Assembly: GCA_030248225.1 (NCBI GenBank)
Contig: JASANE010024863.1
Location: forward strand, 23,184-87,183
Reading direction: 5' to 3'
DNA: 64,000 nt
DNA from: Trileptium ribeirensis
Lineage: Eukaryota; Nematoda; Enoplea; Enoplida; Thoracostomopsidae
This document shows positions 21,016-33,659 of the stretch, in pieces. How positions within the stretch are numbered: the first letter of the stretch is position 1; every line of letters starts with the position of its first letter. The notes below the pieces were generated by a model, which was not told the DNA's origin, did no database searches, and saw nothing but the letters and a program-made list of their open reading frames with translations. A program made the translations under genes and the position numbers.

Positions 21016-22584
21016 GAGTACTAAATAATACTCTTCGGATAAAGGACACACATACGCCTCGACGACTTGCAACGGCAAAACCTTCAGGTCATTTCGGCCA
21101 ATAGGCCGTGTCGCCGAACCTTGGAAGTGACAGATCGTCAAGGGCTGCGAACAGTGATTCCGTCATATCCCATTGACACAACGGCGTAAAAACCAGCCTC
21201 CGCTATTGCCCACAGTGAAATGTGGCGTCAGGTGGTGCATATGAAGGTATCCTACAACCGCATTGTTAGGTAATCTGGTTCCAATTATTGCTGGTCTCAA
21301 CTAAAGCACAACAATCAAGAAAGTACAACCTGGTTAATTTTTTTCAAACTAGATATGTCCATGATTCTCAAACGACTAATATTTATAACTGTGACTAGCG
21401 CAGCAAGTCACTACTAAGCGAAATGGATGGTGGGTTACATTCTGCGTGGCACTGTTTACACAACGGTGCACAGTGGAACGCATTTTTCATAGGATCGGCG
21501 GGCCATGAAAATCCATTTTCGTTGCGTCTTTATCGATATACTAGACATGTTGCTACTACACTGGGCACTTGCTGCATAGTAGATCCGATGTGAGACTGAC
21601 GGTCTTGGTTGCTTTCTTAGTTAGTGGAATGTTCTCGCAGTTTTGTCTGTGCAATGTTTGCTTAGCCTTCTGTTCAGTTCTGCATCTTGTGATGCCTTCG
21701 TCGTCGCTACTGCAGCACAGCTTATAGCCACTGCTGCTTCTACAGTGTGGTATTTGGGGCAAACACCGAGATGGATGGCGCTCGCGCGCGTGAAATGTGT
21801 ATGTCTATATTAAAGTGTTTGCGAACAGCTTTTGTGTACAACTGTATAATTATCAATATTGATGGTCTTGCGTCGAATGCAGTTGTAGTAGCCGTGATCT
21901 ATGTAGTGGCTGAGCTGTATTGTTGTAGCTTGCGAACGGGACAGCAAGATGGGCATATAAAATATTACGTAGCTATTTATGAGCATCATGTTTGTCAATT
22001 CAATATTGCCGCTGTGTTTGTTGTGTCTGACTGACTGTAAATGTGAATTTAGGCAGCGGAAACGGTATGTGTAGTTAGTATAAATAAGCCGCTGTGAGCT
22101 ATATGGGAGACAAATAATTGTGAACGTGAAACGATGTTCTTAATGGTCAGCTTTTGTAAGCCTATTCCTGATTATATACATTGGGCGCAGACCACAGAGT
22201 GAAAATGTATCCATTATTTTCACTTTCGGTTTTGCTGTGGTAAAATGATCTTAGCAATGATCGACATAGTTAATGGAATAGGATGCGATAGTAGTTGAAA
22301 TAATTTTTACCTATATATATATTTTTATGTACGTGGTCAACTTGAGGACCCGTTACCGTTTTATAATAGCCACTCCAGTATATATAAATTTATAATCTAT
22401 TTTTTGTTACATACCAGAGAAGGAACCGAGTGACTAGGTTGTTTCCGGCCACATCTATCGTAGACGATATAGCCTGACATGATCTGATACAGAAGCCGAA
22501 AGTACTCTCCTCTGCTGCGTGCTGAACAAAACATAACATTGCATTTTGCCCTTTCAGAACGCACTGTAACCTAGTGAAGATTGT
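21016..22584. other. No gene recognised
   Basis: The first 250 bp may be further decayed LINE tail (APRRLATAKPSGHFG-like reading at 21056 on), but this is weak. Frames at 21556-21762 (minus) and 21747-22034 (plus) carry no known motif. A weak TATATATA run is at 22313. Confidence 0.35.
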
Positions 22585-22869
22585 GTGTTGCATGGTGTGA
22601 AAGCTTTTAAATCCCGTCTGTGTGTGTGTGTGATCGGCTATAACTCGGAAACGACTCAACCAATTTTCATGATCATGGACTTATTTCGAACTGGCATACT
22701 GGCAATTTTACCGTGTACATTTTCGAGAGCGTTTTTGTATTCGGGGTCTGGGTCAGGGGTCAAAAGTTTGTTTTTACGCCATTTTGGTACTCTTCACGGA
22801 AGGAAGGTTATTTTATTAACTTTCAAATTTTTTTCTCTGGTTGGTTTTATTTCGTAGTAAAATGATAAA
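22585..22869. repeat. Repeat C, left part before a foldback insertion
   Basis: Contains (TG)n at 22618-22631, a GGCTATAACTCGGAAACGAC block and a segment, GGTCAAAAGTTTGTTTTTAC to AGTAAAATGATAAA, that recurs at 23858-23940. It is continuous with 23595 on after removal of the foldback element and one copy of ATGATAAA. Confidence 0.6.
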
Positions 22870-23594
22870 GGATCTTTTCGGTAAACCCTCAGCCGGACTT
22901 TTGTCAATTTTGAAGCTACAGATAAAATTTTGGTACCAGTCGATTCAGATCGATGAGCTCGTTCAGAAAATACCCATTTTACCCACATCCATGACAATTT
23001 TTGGGTTCCCAATGGTCTTCCCTTGGGAACCCAAAAAAATTTTTTCCCTCGGAATATGGTTATGTTGGACACCGACCGACTCGGCTTGATGAGACAAATG
23101 GACTGGTGTGTATGAAATCTACCCTACCGTTAGAAAGTTATGAGGGGCCAAGTAACCATCAAGGGCAGAAATAAAATGCAGGTCATGCCGTTCTGGGTAT
23201 ACTAAGCTTTAGTCTTAGTCCAATCTAACGTCTTAATATGAGACATACACTAAGCCTAAGTCGGGTGCTGCCACCCCCGGAACTCCTCGCTCTGATCTGT
23301 TGTTTTTTCTAACGTTATAACGTACGGCCTATCAGGACCATCATAACTTTCTAACGTTGGGTTAGATTTCAATAAATTACACACCGGTCGATTGTCTCAT
23401 CAACGGTGCGCAATATGACCATATTCCGAAGAAAAAACTTTGGGTTTCCAAGGGGGTTCATTGGGACCACAAAAATATAAAAAAAATTTTGTCATGGATG
23501 AAGATAAAATGGGTATTTTCTGAACCAGCTCATCGAAAAAATTTTATCTGTACATTCAAAATTGACAAAATTCCGGGGATAACCAAAAAGACCC
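22870..23594. mobile_element. Foldback element, 725 bp, copy FB3, nested in repeat C
   Basis: Left end GGATCTTTTCGGTAAACCCTC, right end GGGGATAACCAAAAAGACCC. Long arms pair through CTTTTGTCAATTTTGAAG/TTCAAAATTGACAAAA, TTCAGAAAATACCCATTTTA/AAATGGGTATTTTCTGAA, and the CTTGGGAACCC/GGGTTTCCAAG blocks. The central part holds CTAAGCCTAAGTCGGGTGC and a GGGTG-CTGC-CACCC hairpin. An exact 8-bp duplication, ATGATAAA, flanks it at 22862-22869 and 23595-23602. No coding capacity. Confidence 0.9.
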
Positions 23595-24178
23595 ATGATA
23601 AATACCGATGCTCATTTTTATTTTTCGATTAAGACTCCGGTTGCGGAGTTATAGGGTTTGAGGTACGGGGGTATGGCGCTCCCATGGTTCGTCGACCCAA
23701 AATTCGAAAATTTATTTCTGACGTCCTGGGCGACTGAAAAGTTTCACTTGGGTGTTTTCAGGCATGGAAAACTCATTGAGGGGGTTGGTTTTGCTGTGTG
23801 ACATGGTTCATGGGTACGTGGGTATGGCGGCCCATGGTTCTGGTGAGAGGTCAAAATTTGACTTTTTACATTATTTTAGTAGCCTTCACGAAAGCTAGGT
23901 TATTTTTATGGTTGGTTTTTTCATAGTAAAGTGATAAATACCGCATTTTTTGTTTTTCGATTAAGGCTCCGGTTCTGGAGTTATGGGGTTTGAGGTATGG
24001 CATCGTCGTGGTTCCTCGACCCAAAATTCGAAAATTTGTTCTGGGGTCCTGGGCGGCTGAAAAGTTTCACTTGGGAGTTATCGGGCATGGGAAACTCATT
24101 GCGGTGTTGTTTTTGCTGTGTGACATATGGTTCATGGGTACGAGGGTATGGCCCCCCTTGGTTCGGGGTCAGAGGTCA
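23595..24178. repeat. Repeat C, two imperfect units of about 320 bp
   Basis: Each unit has a TTTTTCGATTAAG-CTCCGG start (23620, 23946), a GGAGTTAT(A/G)GGGTTTGAGGTA block, CGACCCAAAATTCGAAAATTT, GGCGACTGAAAAGTTTCACTTGGG/GGCGGCTGAAAAGTTTCACTTGGG and an end with CATGGAAAACTCATTG or CATGGGAAACTCATTG. Frames such as 23990-24205 and 23997-24266 are readings of the repeat. Confidence 0.7.
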
Positions 24179-24610
24179 AGAAGCGTTTTTATTTTCTGTC
24201 TGTGACCAAAAAAGTCGATGTCCGTTCGTTCGTTCGTTCTGTCCGACGGATCTCAAGAACCACTGAACCGATTTTAAAAAACCTTTTTTTGTTTGAAAGC
24301 CTATCATGGCAGAGTGTGCACCTGATATTTGGGATTAAAAAAATTTGAGTGGTTAATTAGTAATTAGCTAGTTAGTTAAGCTTATGCAGCTAAAATAGAG
24401 AATTTTGCAATCTTTGTGTTATTTATTGAAATATAATAGTTTCGATCAAACCATTATAGGGTTTCTGGGTCGAAGAATCCAAATATAATATTTTTACCAA
24501 TGACAAAGCCCTATGCAATGTAGTTATTTGAAGAACATAAAATTGAGTACCTACATTCGTAATGCCACAGCCCAAGCTCCGCTCACAAATGTAGTACCAC
24601 TACCGACTAG
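24179..24610 (+). mobile_element. CTAG-ended miniature element, copy 4, inside repeat C
   Basis: Matches the other copies from GAAGCGTTTTTATTTTCTGTC to the GTAGTACCACTACCGACTAG end (24591-24610), again followed by T. The GAGCGGAGC start of copy 2 is missing here, and about 90 bp of repeat C between GAGGTCAA and TAGTAAAGTGATAAA is also missing, so the insertion carried or suffered a deletion on its left side. Confidence 0.65.
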
Positions 24611-25090
24611 TTTCAGTAGTAAAGTGATAAATGTCGATGCGCGTTTTTTGTTTTCGATTAAAGATCCGGTTCTGGAGTTACGGGGTTTGAGGTATGGCAC
24701 TCTCGTGGTTCCTTAACCCAAAATTCGAAAATTTGTTCTAACGTCCTAGGCGGCTGAAAAGTTTCACTAGAAAGTTTTTGGTCATGGAAAACTTAATGCT
24801 GGTGTTTCTGCGACGCATAATTCCATGGGTACGGCGACATGGCGCTCCCATTCTTCCTCGACCCAAAATTCCTAATACGTCCTGGGAGGCTGATAGCTTG
24901 CACTTGTGGGGGTGTATTAATGGGAAACTTATTGCCGGTTTAGCTTTGTTCTAACTTGTGCGGTGTTGTGTAATATCCACATATAGCATATCGGCGTATG
25001 TTATCGAGAGCTGATTGGCTGTGCACGTAACAGGCGTAGGTGTACCCTATGCCTCGCTACGTTCTACAATCTCGATAGAGTTACTAGTTG
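24611..25090. repeat. Repeat C, right part
   Basis: Continues with AGTAAAGTGATAAATGTCGAT, then TTTTCGATTAAAGATCCGG and the same internal blocks, followed by a second half-unit and a distinct tail (GTGCGGTGTTGTGTAATATC, CCACATATAGCATATCGGCG, CAATCTCGATAGAGTTACT). The same arrangement and tail occur at 56965-57440, so this tail is a real end of the repeat. Confidence 0.7.
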
Positions 25091-28000
25091 TTTGTATGAC
25101 CGACGTTTCCGCTGGCACAATGGAAACGTAAGTGTTGGTAAACGAAATTCTGCGGCCTAATTGTTCAAAATTCGCAATAAATAGTGGATCAAGAGGTGGA
25201 AGGTTAGTAGCAGTGTGTCGGGCCATGCAGCCTAACACGAGTTACAAACCTCAGCTGTACTATGTGTTTTTGCTCACATCCGCTTTATATGCAACATTTT
25301 TCAAAAACACCGCTTGCATTCGCAAACAAATGATTTAAAACAATGATAAATAAACTTTCCAGACACGTCCAGGTGGTCTACATTTGTTCAACACGGTAGG
25401 TTCTGTCTAAAATATTACTGGAAGCGCAATTTCAATCTTGTTTGTAGTAGTGTCCAAGCTTTTTGTTAGATATTAATGTTTCTTCCAACGCTGCTTGTTC
25501 CGCGACTTTACCCTTAATTATTACACATTCGTGGATTTGGAAACAGGCTCTATCCAGGACTGCACAAAAGCGAACCATATATATGTCTGTGCGCGTCAGG
25601 TGTGGCTAATCTGTGCCAACCTAGCAAATCCCCTTCTAGAAGTTCAAATATCTGTTTTGAAGTCTGAAGTGTCACTGGATCATCACCGTAACTTTGTCAT
25701 TAGTATTATCGACTCAGCAACTGGTGGCCAGGTTCCATTTCTATTACATACATATTGTTTCACCACTGTCATCTATCGTTGGACGTTATTTTTTTTGTGA
25801 AAACGGTTATGGCTAGCGTTTTCTTTGTCATACCGATTCTATATTTTGTATAAATATTTTTAGCACTCCGTTATTAATATATCAGCGTAAATGCACAGCG
25901 TATGGCTGAAATTCATTTACAGCCCGCATGTTCAGCACGAAAGCTTCAGCAATTTCCTTGAATTCTCATTAATGCGAAATTTACTGTTATTGGTGTCGAG
26001 TTTGTAATACAATGTATATCATGGACACGCTGGTCCGAGTCAGCTTAACGTGAAATGAATATAAGTATGTATACGTATTGTTTACAGCAGTAATGTATAT
26101 GTTCTGCCATGCGTGTATGAATATATATTTATCGGTGTTTTCAAACTATTTGCTACCAGCGTATTTCAACGTGACATACACGATTGGAATAGAACACCAG
26201 TAGAACAATCACATTCATGTGATGCTTGCAGTCGTCAGTTTTTCTAGTTTTGACCCAGTTTTCTTGTTCATTCTACATGTTGTTTCTTCCCAGTGTTCTA
26301 TGTACGATATGGTGACATGTTTTAATTTTTTTGTTTCACCAGTTGGTTTTGATTTCCAGTTGATAATTTTTGCTTCACACTTCGTTATTTATATACGATG
26401 TTCATGGGACAACAAATGACCTAGTTTGTTAAACATTCTTTGCTGGTGTATTTATCCAAGTTACTATCATCAGTTCGTATTGGATATTCAGCGTAGAGTC
26501 CGTAGTCGGGTCGGTCTTATAGACCCGAATCGGGGCGTCGGGTCCAGTGATGGGCTCAAAATGTCGTTGCCTATCGTGTTCTGTCAGCGTGCAGTATGCA
26601 GAATTTTGAACAATCCGAGCGAACGTAAACTTTGTTGTACCCGCTGTGATCGATGACAAATGTAATACTGGTGTAATACATGTTATAACTATAAGTACAG
26701 CGCAAAATATACTGGAACCCGAAGACTTATTTTTAAACATTTTTGACTGTTTCATTACGGATATTTTGCGTAGGATATTCAAAATATGTGTCATGAGAGA
26801 CTGTAGTCGGGTGTGATACTTTTGTCCCGATTCTAATTCAGCGTATCACTACTCTCGATAATGAGTAGCCAATAAGAGGATGTGTTTATGGGTAAAAAGA
26901 TAAAAGACATTATAATGTATATTTTACATTGGGCCTTGATATTGTTCGGCTAGCAGTCTTTGAAGACATGGCTATTGAAAGACAAACATCAATAGTATTG
27001 GATATATGATTATTCTAGTAAAGCGATCTTCTGCCAAATGATCGAGTGAAACGTAGTAACGATTGAGCAATGTAGACTCAGAGTTTCTGGAATACAACAA
27101 ATATTGTTATCGAAAATTTGGGGAGTTGGTTTAGCTACGTAGCCAAGATCATTTCGACAAGAGGGTAGATGGGCCCAAGAGAGTTTTATTTTATACTTGC
27201 TAGTGACGACATTGGTCTGCAACTGCCCCCATGACTGACGTTTTAACAAATTTCATACAAGTAATTATGCTGAAATGTGCCAAAATGTTACACAAAATGT
27301 GTCGATTTTCGGTGAAAGTTTCTTACCTTCATTTTTACACTATTTCTAACGTAATTCAGCAACTTAATTTCCCTTAGTCGAAATGGCAAAGATCAAAAAA
27401 TTAAGCGACTGAAATGGGTGCCTAGACCCATAAACTGCCTAGTTGCGTGTTTGTGCTCATCAGGACTTTCGGATTGGATATTGGTGTAATGACTGAAATT
27501 GATTCATGTTTGATTTATACTATTATTAGTACTTACCCTAGTTAAAACTGTGATCTCCCAGCATATATATCATCGGTTGGTTGACTTTACAATTTTTTAC
27601 AGCGTTGTGTATTGAGGTTTTGGTAACTTATTTAGAAATTGAGTCCTGCTGTCCGTGAAAATTTTAATTCTCTTGTTTTGTAGGCACGGAACAATTAACA
27701 ATTGCATAATAATGATGAGGAACGTGGACATAAGATTTATGATGTTCTTTTGTGATGCCGAAACATCCTTTAAAACAGGTATATATACTGATAGTTAGCA
27801 TTGCTGTGCCAGTTGGAGTCATACCGAGATCGTGGTTAGAAGAGCTGGTACTATTAGTCGCATATGGTTATGACGCTTCTATAGCACGCAGTGCTCTAAC
27901 GTGAACGGATGTTTTATCAGAGACCACATGACCTGAGACACTACCGGCGAAATTGTGCCTCGCGCGGTGATTATGATCTTCCTGGTCAGGTTGCCCTATA

Positions 28001-30829
28001 CTGACAGGGTCACTATTTAGTCTCCTATGACACTTGTGATACCATTAGTTTGGTTTCAGGAACTATTTTTAAAGCAGCCTAAACAAATCGCGATGGGTTA
28101 CTAATATCAACTAACAACGTCATATATTTCTTTGTATTGTATATTTTCTAAACAAAAAATGGAGCGCCTCATGTAGGTATTAAATTGTAATGTTTTGGAA
28201 GTCTAGTTTTTAAAATAGACATGTCAGAGAATCCTCGAAGGATAAAATATTGTTTGTGCATACTGGATTTGTGACATCGGTTGGTTTGTGTGTTTAAATT
28301 CATTTTTAATCAAGAAACTAAAATATAAAGATATCCTTTTGGCTTTATTCAAGAACTGGGCTAATATGAGCGATGCAGCCCTGAACACTTGACTCGATCT
28401 GAGCTCTGGTGAAATGTCCACGTTTAAGCTATTTTCCAGAAATCATTTATTTGTGACTGATTGTATTTGGTAAATGCACAAGTTGGATGCATTTGTCGGC
28501 CGCAACATTTAAATTATGTAACGTCTTTTGCTATTTGTATATTTTTAGCATGTATAGTTATTTGTTTGCTTTGAAATTTAAGAAAAACATTACTGTTGGT
28601 ATTCGTCGAAATACCCACTGTCACAGCGAGCGATAAACTTTAGTGTGTCGTTGATAAACGCTAACCATAAAAAATATGTATCTTGGGATATGATAGGTCG
28701 TAAGCGGCGGTATATATTCTTTTTATCTTCCCACTATGTCACGCAAGATTTATGTGGAATGAGTTATAAGAAACTCAGCTGACGCGTGTATTATGGTGTC
28801 TTTCTTCAGTATATATAATAAATATATAAACTAAATATATAATTATTATTATTTCTCAAACTGTCATTTCCGTTTTGCAGCAACCACCTGACGGCACGAT
28901 TGAGATCCATGCCTTGAGTGACGTCAGACTGAAACTGATCATTATCGGCGGAAATAACGCCGGCGTCAGCTTCATTTAGGCTAGGTTTGATGTGATCGCA
29001 GTGATATATATATGTCAGTATACTCTGTTCAATAACCTATGTTGACTACAGATGGAACAGGCTTGCGGACTGGACCGCTTCGCAGATCCGGTCTTGTCCA
29101 TCCTTAATTTAGAAGAAACTGAATAAATCAAGTATAACTTAGCTGAAACACGTTATTTTTAGTTTTTCTTTTATTTGACGGCGTTTTTTCGTGATACATA
29201 CGATAAGGTGGAGACCAACACCAAAATTTGACTGTGGGTGTTTCGTGAACAGCAGCATTTAAAGTTTATTACAGTTACATTATGACTAATGTTATTGATA
29301 AAAACGCCTGTTACATTGATCGGTTAAGTACAGTGGATTGCTTTTAGTTGACGGACAGGCTCGTAGTTGAGGAAATATTTGATTAACAGTACGTTTTTAT
29401 TAAATCAGAAATACTCAGTAGGACACCATAAAATTTGCCCTTTGGGTGTCAGTGCATAGTGATAGATTTGTAGTTACATTTCGCCTGTCTTTAGTAGCAA
29501 ACTTCCGGCGCTAACATTGGACCATTATTTCTGTTGAAAAATCTTTTAACCGGAGGTGGAGTGCGAATGAGTCTGGTTTTGGGAAGTGAGGAGGTCGGCA
29601 ATAGGAGTAATCGTTCGTCAAATATTATAATTTCTTTAATCCCTCAATCCTAAAAGCTAGGAGGCACCACAAAGTGAATCTAACGTGGACGGCCGGAACC
29701 GGTCCGCGCTGGACCGGTGCGAATGGCGAATATCCGAGAGAGGACCAGCCTTTGTGAACTGAAGATGCATTACTAATATTGACGTGATTATATTATACTG
29801 CCGCTTTGTATAAAATCGATATATAACTTATTTTTTTATAGTTGATGAATTAAAATTTGGAGGCTGGAAATGTCTACAGTGTTCAGATTAATACCTACTC
29901 GGCATGTAAACTAAAATTAGTGGAACGTAAATAGGTTGGTTCAACGTTTCTAACGATGATTGCCTAATACTTCAGGAAATACGGTGTGTTATTAGCAAAG
30001 TGCAGAAATCGCTAGCTACGTTTAATGCTGGTGTGCAGTTCAAAAATCTGAGTTCATTGTGTTAGGCCGTGGGCATTATATGTATAAATGTACCGAAGGT
30101 ACGACAACAACCTGGGATTGGTGAGTCCCATCGTTTCAACGCCACTGCTTCGCTTAATTCACATTAGTTCGTTGCCAGTTTGGTGGGACGCCAGTTTGTT
30201 ACTAACTAATGTAGAAATATATCTTGCTGATCAGACTAATAGTTCAGTCCAGATAACAGAGACATCAAGTCTCAGCACCGTACACTTATTTCGTTCGAGT
30301 ACCCTAGTCAAGAGAAACCCAATTAGCTTCACGCAAACGCTATTGTTGAAACGGAGCGAACGATGCGGCCCGAGTTTTATGGGGAAAAATCGCGAAAATT
30401 TGTATTTGTCTGTTTCTATCACCCATAACTTGTCTTCGGGTGGATGGATGTCGGTAGATTTTTCCGTTCGATGAGAAAAATGATGGCGGATGTGCCCTTT
30501 AATTGAGTGTCAAGAACTCCGACCTCATCTTTTGGCTCAAAATGGCACAGATACGTTATTAAAGGGTTCTTTGACAAAACTGGCTATACAGGTACCAGTC
30601 TTCGTCGGCACATATCTCGCGACACACGTTAGCAACCTTCACAAAAAATCAGACCAACGTATAAAATCCTATCATCGAGATCTACAACTTTCCTGAAGGT
30701 CAGTTTTTGTGAGACCACTTCCTGGGGCGCTGTGGGGCCGAATACTGTTCGTCGACCCTTTGCTAGGATATAGATTCTTTAAATTGCCGCGTGTTATCGT
30801 ATGGATTACCTTAGAATGAGGGTATTTGG
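25091..30829. other. 5.7-kb stretch with no recognised gene or element
   Basis: Short frames such as 25495-25800 (101 codons), 26429-26794 minus (121 codons) and 30088-30474 (128 codons) carry no domain I recognise, and neighbouring copies that would support coding are not seen. Small structures: ACCGGTCC-GCGCT-GGACCGGT perfect hairpin near 29698-29718, and a TATATATA run at 29004-29010. If the window holds a host gene with short exons, this is a candidate place, but nothing positive supports it. Confidence 0.35.
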
Positions 30830-31516
30830 TCTATTATGTTCAGAAAATACCCATTTTCGTCATTTTCAGAAAATACCCTTCCGCGCTTCCGCCATTTTCA
30901 GAAATTACCCTTCCGCCATTTTCAGAAATTACCCTTCCGCCATTTTCAGAAATTACCCTTCCGCCATTTTCAGAAAATTCCCATTTCCGCCATTTTGGGA
31001 AAATTTTTTTCGCTTACCAATGGTCCAAAATTTTTTGAAAAACTTTTTATCGATGATGCATAATTTTATGTATCGTTCAACTGCCGAGCTGACTCGAATT
31101 ATCGTAAAATAAGCTCAATCGACTCGTGGGTTAAGAAGTTATTTCCAGTTATGTGATGTCCTTAGGCTAAGCCTAGGTCGTCAACCTGTGAACCAATTGC
31201 GCTGATTTATGTCAGTGCAGCTCGAATGATATATAAAATTATGTATTTATCGAGAAAATTTTGGGTACCAAAGCGAACCGAAGAATTTTTTGGTACAAAA
31301 ATCATCTAAGTACGTATTTTCTGAACCAGCTCGTCGAGTTGAGTTTACCTATGCCAAGGCTTACTGCTCACAGACGAGCATGCAGACACTGACTTTCACT
31401 ATTCCCTTAAAAATCATCTTCGACAACTAAGGATTACGGCCCATTACCTATGCTAAAATTATCGCTGTATCTGCAAAATTGACTAAATTCGGGCTGGGGG
31501 GGGGGTAAACGAAAAC
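30830..31516. mobile_element. Foldback element relative, copy FB4, left end lost
   Basis: The left part has TTCAGAAAATACCCATTTTCG (30840-30860), as in the FB3 left arm. The right part has TATTTTCTGAACCAGCTCGTCG (31315-31336), then GCAAAATTGACTAAATTCGGG and a G-tract before GTAAACGAAAACAC at 31503-31516, matching the FB3 right arm and end. A centre with CTTAGGCTAAGCCTAGGTCG corresponds to the FB3 CTAAGCCTAAGTCGG. No target duplication can be read because the left end is not preserved. Confidence 0.65.
30889..30999. repeat. 24-bp tandem repeat, about 4.5 units
   Basis: Unit CCGCCATTTTCAGAAATTACCCTT at 30889, 30913, 30937 and 30961 (last complete one slightly changed), then a partial unit to about 30999. 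The period is a multiple of three, so three overlapping frames stay open (30801-31112, 30826-31038, 30836-31063). That openness follows from the repeat and is not evidence of a gene. It grew out of the TTCAGAAAATACCC arm of the surrounding foldback element. Confidence 0.85.
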
Positions 31517-31526
31517 ACTCGTTTGT

Positions 31527-32009
31527 GGCTGCGTTGCAGATAAATTACTGTACTCTAACGTAGACTGATTTACAAAATTTAAAAGCGCTCTTTACCGGGA
31601 TTGACACATTTTATGTTATGCAAGCTTATAATAAATACGTCTAAAACTGGATACTCTGTTTCGCATACCAAGTTGGACCTGTTCAATTCCAACATCCACT
31701 TAATGATCTCGGAATAGCTAAAACAACTGCTATAAGCATCCACCTAGCCTTGTTTTTACCATAACTTGAGGATAAGCTACTCCTACAAGATTAACTTGAA
31801 AAATTCTTACTGAAATTATTTGTTATATTTAAGTTTCGCATGGCAATTGGTGAGTTAATATTTTCTGTTGTTTGGCTGTATTGGAACTTCCTCAATGTTT
31901 TTATAACGTATGTTTGCACCACAGCTGGAGCGAAAAATATGAAAATTGATAAACTACATTTAAACTGGAACGCGATTTTCGCCGAAACAGGAATTCCATC
32001 TACTCCCTG
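31527..32009 (+). mobile_element. hAT-like miniature element, truncated copy G
   Basis: Matches the second half of copy A: TGGCTGCGTTGCAGATAA (31534 on), a TAGACTGATTTACAAAATTT segment, the ACTGCTATAAGCATCCACCT block (31728 on) and a degraded right end, GATTTTCGCCGAAACAGGAA to CATCTACTCCCTG at 32009. The left half is missing and lies next to foldback FB4. More diverged than the bounded copies. Confidence 0.7.
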
Positions 32010-32199
32010 GTAGATAGCTAACATCAATATAGTTATACTTGACATAGCTTACAGAAGCTGAACTATTTAAGTAGTAGACGAGTCTAAATCACATCCATGT
32101 TCGTTCTAATGTGATTTTTCGAAACCAAAATGGTACTGTAAAATTAATGATTTTCCGGCAGCGTTTTTAGGTTTTTTGGCTAAACATATAGCTACTAGG

Positions 32200-33374
32200 C
32201 AGGGAGTAACCGGAATTCCGGTTCCGGTTCCGGCGAAAATCGTGTTCCGGTTCCGGCAAAGGGCAAAAACCATACCGGAACCGGAATTCCGGTTTAAAAA
32301 TTTTGTTTGAAATTTTCCACGTTTTTTGCTTTATCCTGTAATCCAAACATATGTAATATATATTATACAATGATCAAGCTCCAATACAACCAAGCAAGAG
32401 AAAAGATTAACTAACCAATTTGCCGTGTAAAACGTAAGTAGGGCACATAATTTGAGCAGGAATTTTTCATAATAACCTGCAGAAGTTTGTTAAATCAAAG
32501 CCAGGTCGATGCGTGTAGCAGCTATTTTACACATCCAGAAGTCTGTGGGATACGTTTGAATTAAACCGGTCCAAATCGGTAACAGAGTATGGCTTACGCA
32601 GAAGTACTTAGGGTATGCGTGGCTAACATAAATTGCGTCAAGCACCCGCCAGCGCGCTTGTAAACTTGGTAAATCAGTCTAAATTGAAGTAAACTAACGT
32701 TATCTGCAACGCAGCTAGAAACTGCTTTCTTGGCAATGAACTGTATTTATTGAAACTGTGCGAGCAGCATCACAGTGTGTCTTATTTATAGCATTCGGAT
32801 TAGAAAGTTATCATCATTATGATATAACTGACGGGCACTGTTTGTCCAACGCTAGCCTAAACAGTGTCTCTGACCACTGATCAGAAAATTACCTTCTATC
32901 TATTATTTTCTCTTAGAATCATATAAACCAATAATTTTAAGTTTCCTACAGAAGAACATACAACAAACGTATGCGTAGTAAAGAGAGGCGACTGGACACG
33001 GAGCGAAAGTGTGTATTCTACGCTCCAAGCTTTGTAAGCATATTCGATTTGACGCAGTATATACAATGGTGTATAGTGGAAGGCATTTTTGCTCTGGGTG
33101 TCCAAAAATCGACATATTTGATCGATAAATAAACATTATTAGCTTCATCAGTCTCTAAAGTTTCAGAAAGGCAATAATACCATCGCAAAACCTTAAGTTT
33201 AATGTAAAATTTATTTTTAATGCCTTTTAAATCCACTATACCTTCATTTCTTCCATCATCTGTTTTACTATATATAAATTTCGAAGACCAGGTTCCGGTT
33301 CCGGATCCGGTTTAAATGGACGGTTCCGGTTGCTGGTTCCGGTTCCGGTAAATTTCGGTTCCGGTTATTCCCTG
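32200..33374 (-). mobile_element. hAT-like miniature element, full-length copy B (1175 bp)
   Basis: Inverted relative to copy A. Left end CAGGGAGTAACCGGAATTCC, right end GGTTCCGGTTATTCCCTG, with CCGGTTCCGG clusters just inside each end. An exact 8-bp duplication, CTACTAGG, lies at 32192-32199 and 33375-33382. No transposase. The frames inside (for example 32167-32370 and 32896-33236, minus) are readings of non-coding repeat. Confidence 0.9.
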
Positions 33375-33659
33375 CTACTAGGGTATATATGGTATGAACT
33401 AGTACTTTGATTGGACCTTTTGTCCACCAAATTATGGAAAATCATCGTTTTGGTGTTAAATCTACAGCCTTGTGGAAAAGTATGATGACAGTATGTCGTG
33501 GCAAGCACGTGCACCCAGTTTTGGGTTTTATAACTTATGGCAATGTCTAAGGCAAAGTTGTGACACGAACGATACACATGTTATTTCATCAAAACTACTG
33601 AATTTCATGGTTTTATGCGGCACGTTTTCTTTCAGTTTTACTTCTATTTTTATTGAATT

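Noticed and set aside
25495..26656. Possible host exons
   Set aside because: Frames are short, unlinked and without recognisable motifs or supportive splice sites.
26490..26815. Direct repeat CTGTAGTCGGGT / CCGTAGTCGGGT as ends of another pogo-like element
   Set aside because: The words are direct, not inverted, and only about 10 bp; no TIR pair or poly-A word follows.
30801..31112. Overlapping frames encoding 8-residue repeats as a repeat protein gene
   Set aside because: The openness follows from a 24-bp tandem repeat that arose inside a foldback element.
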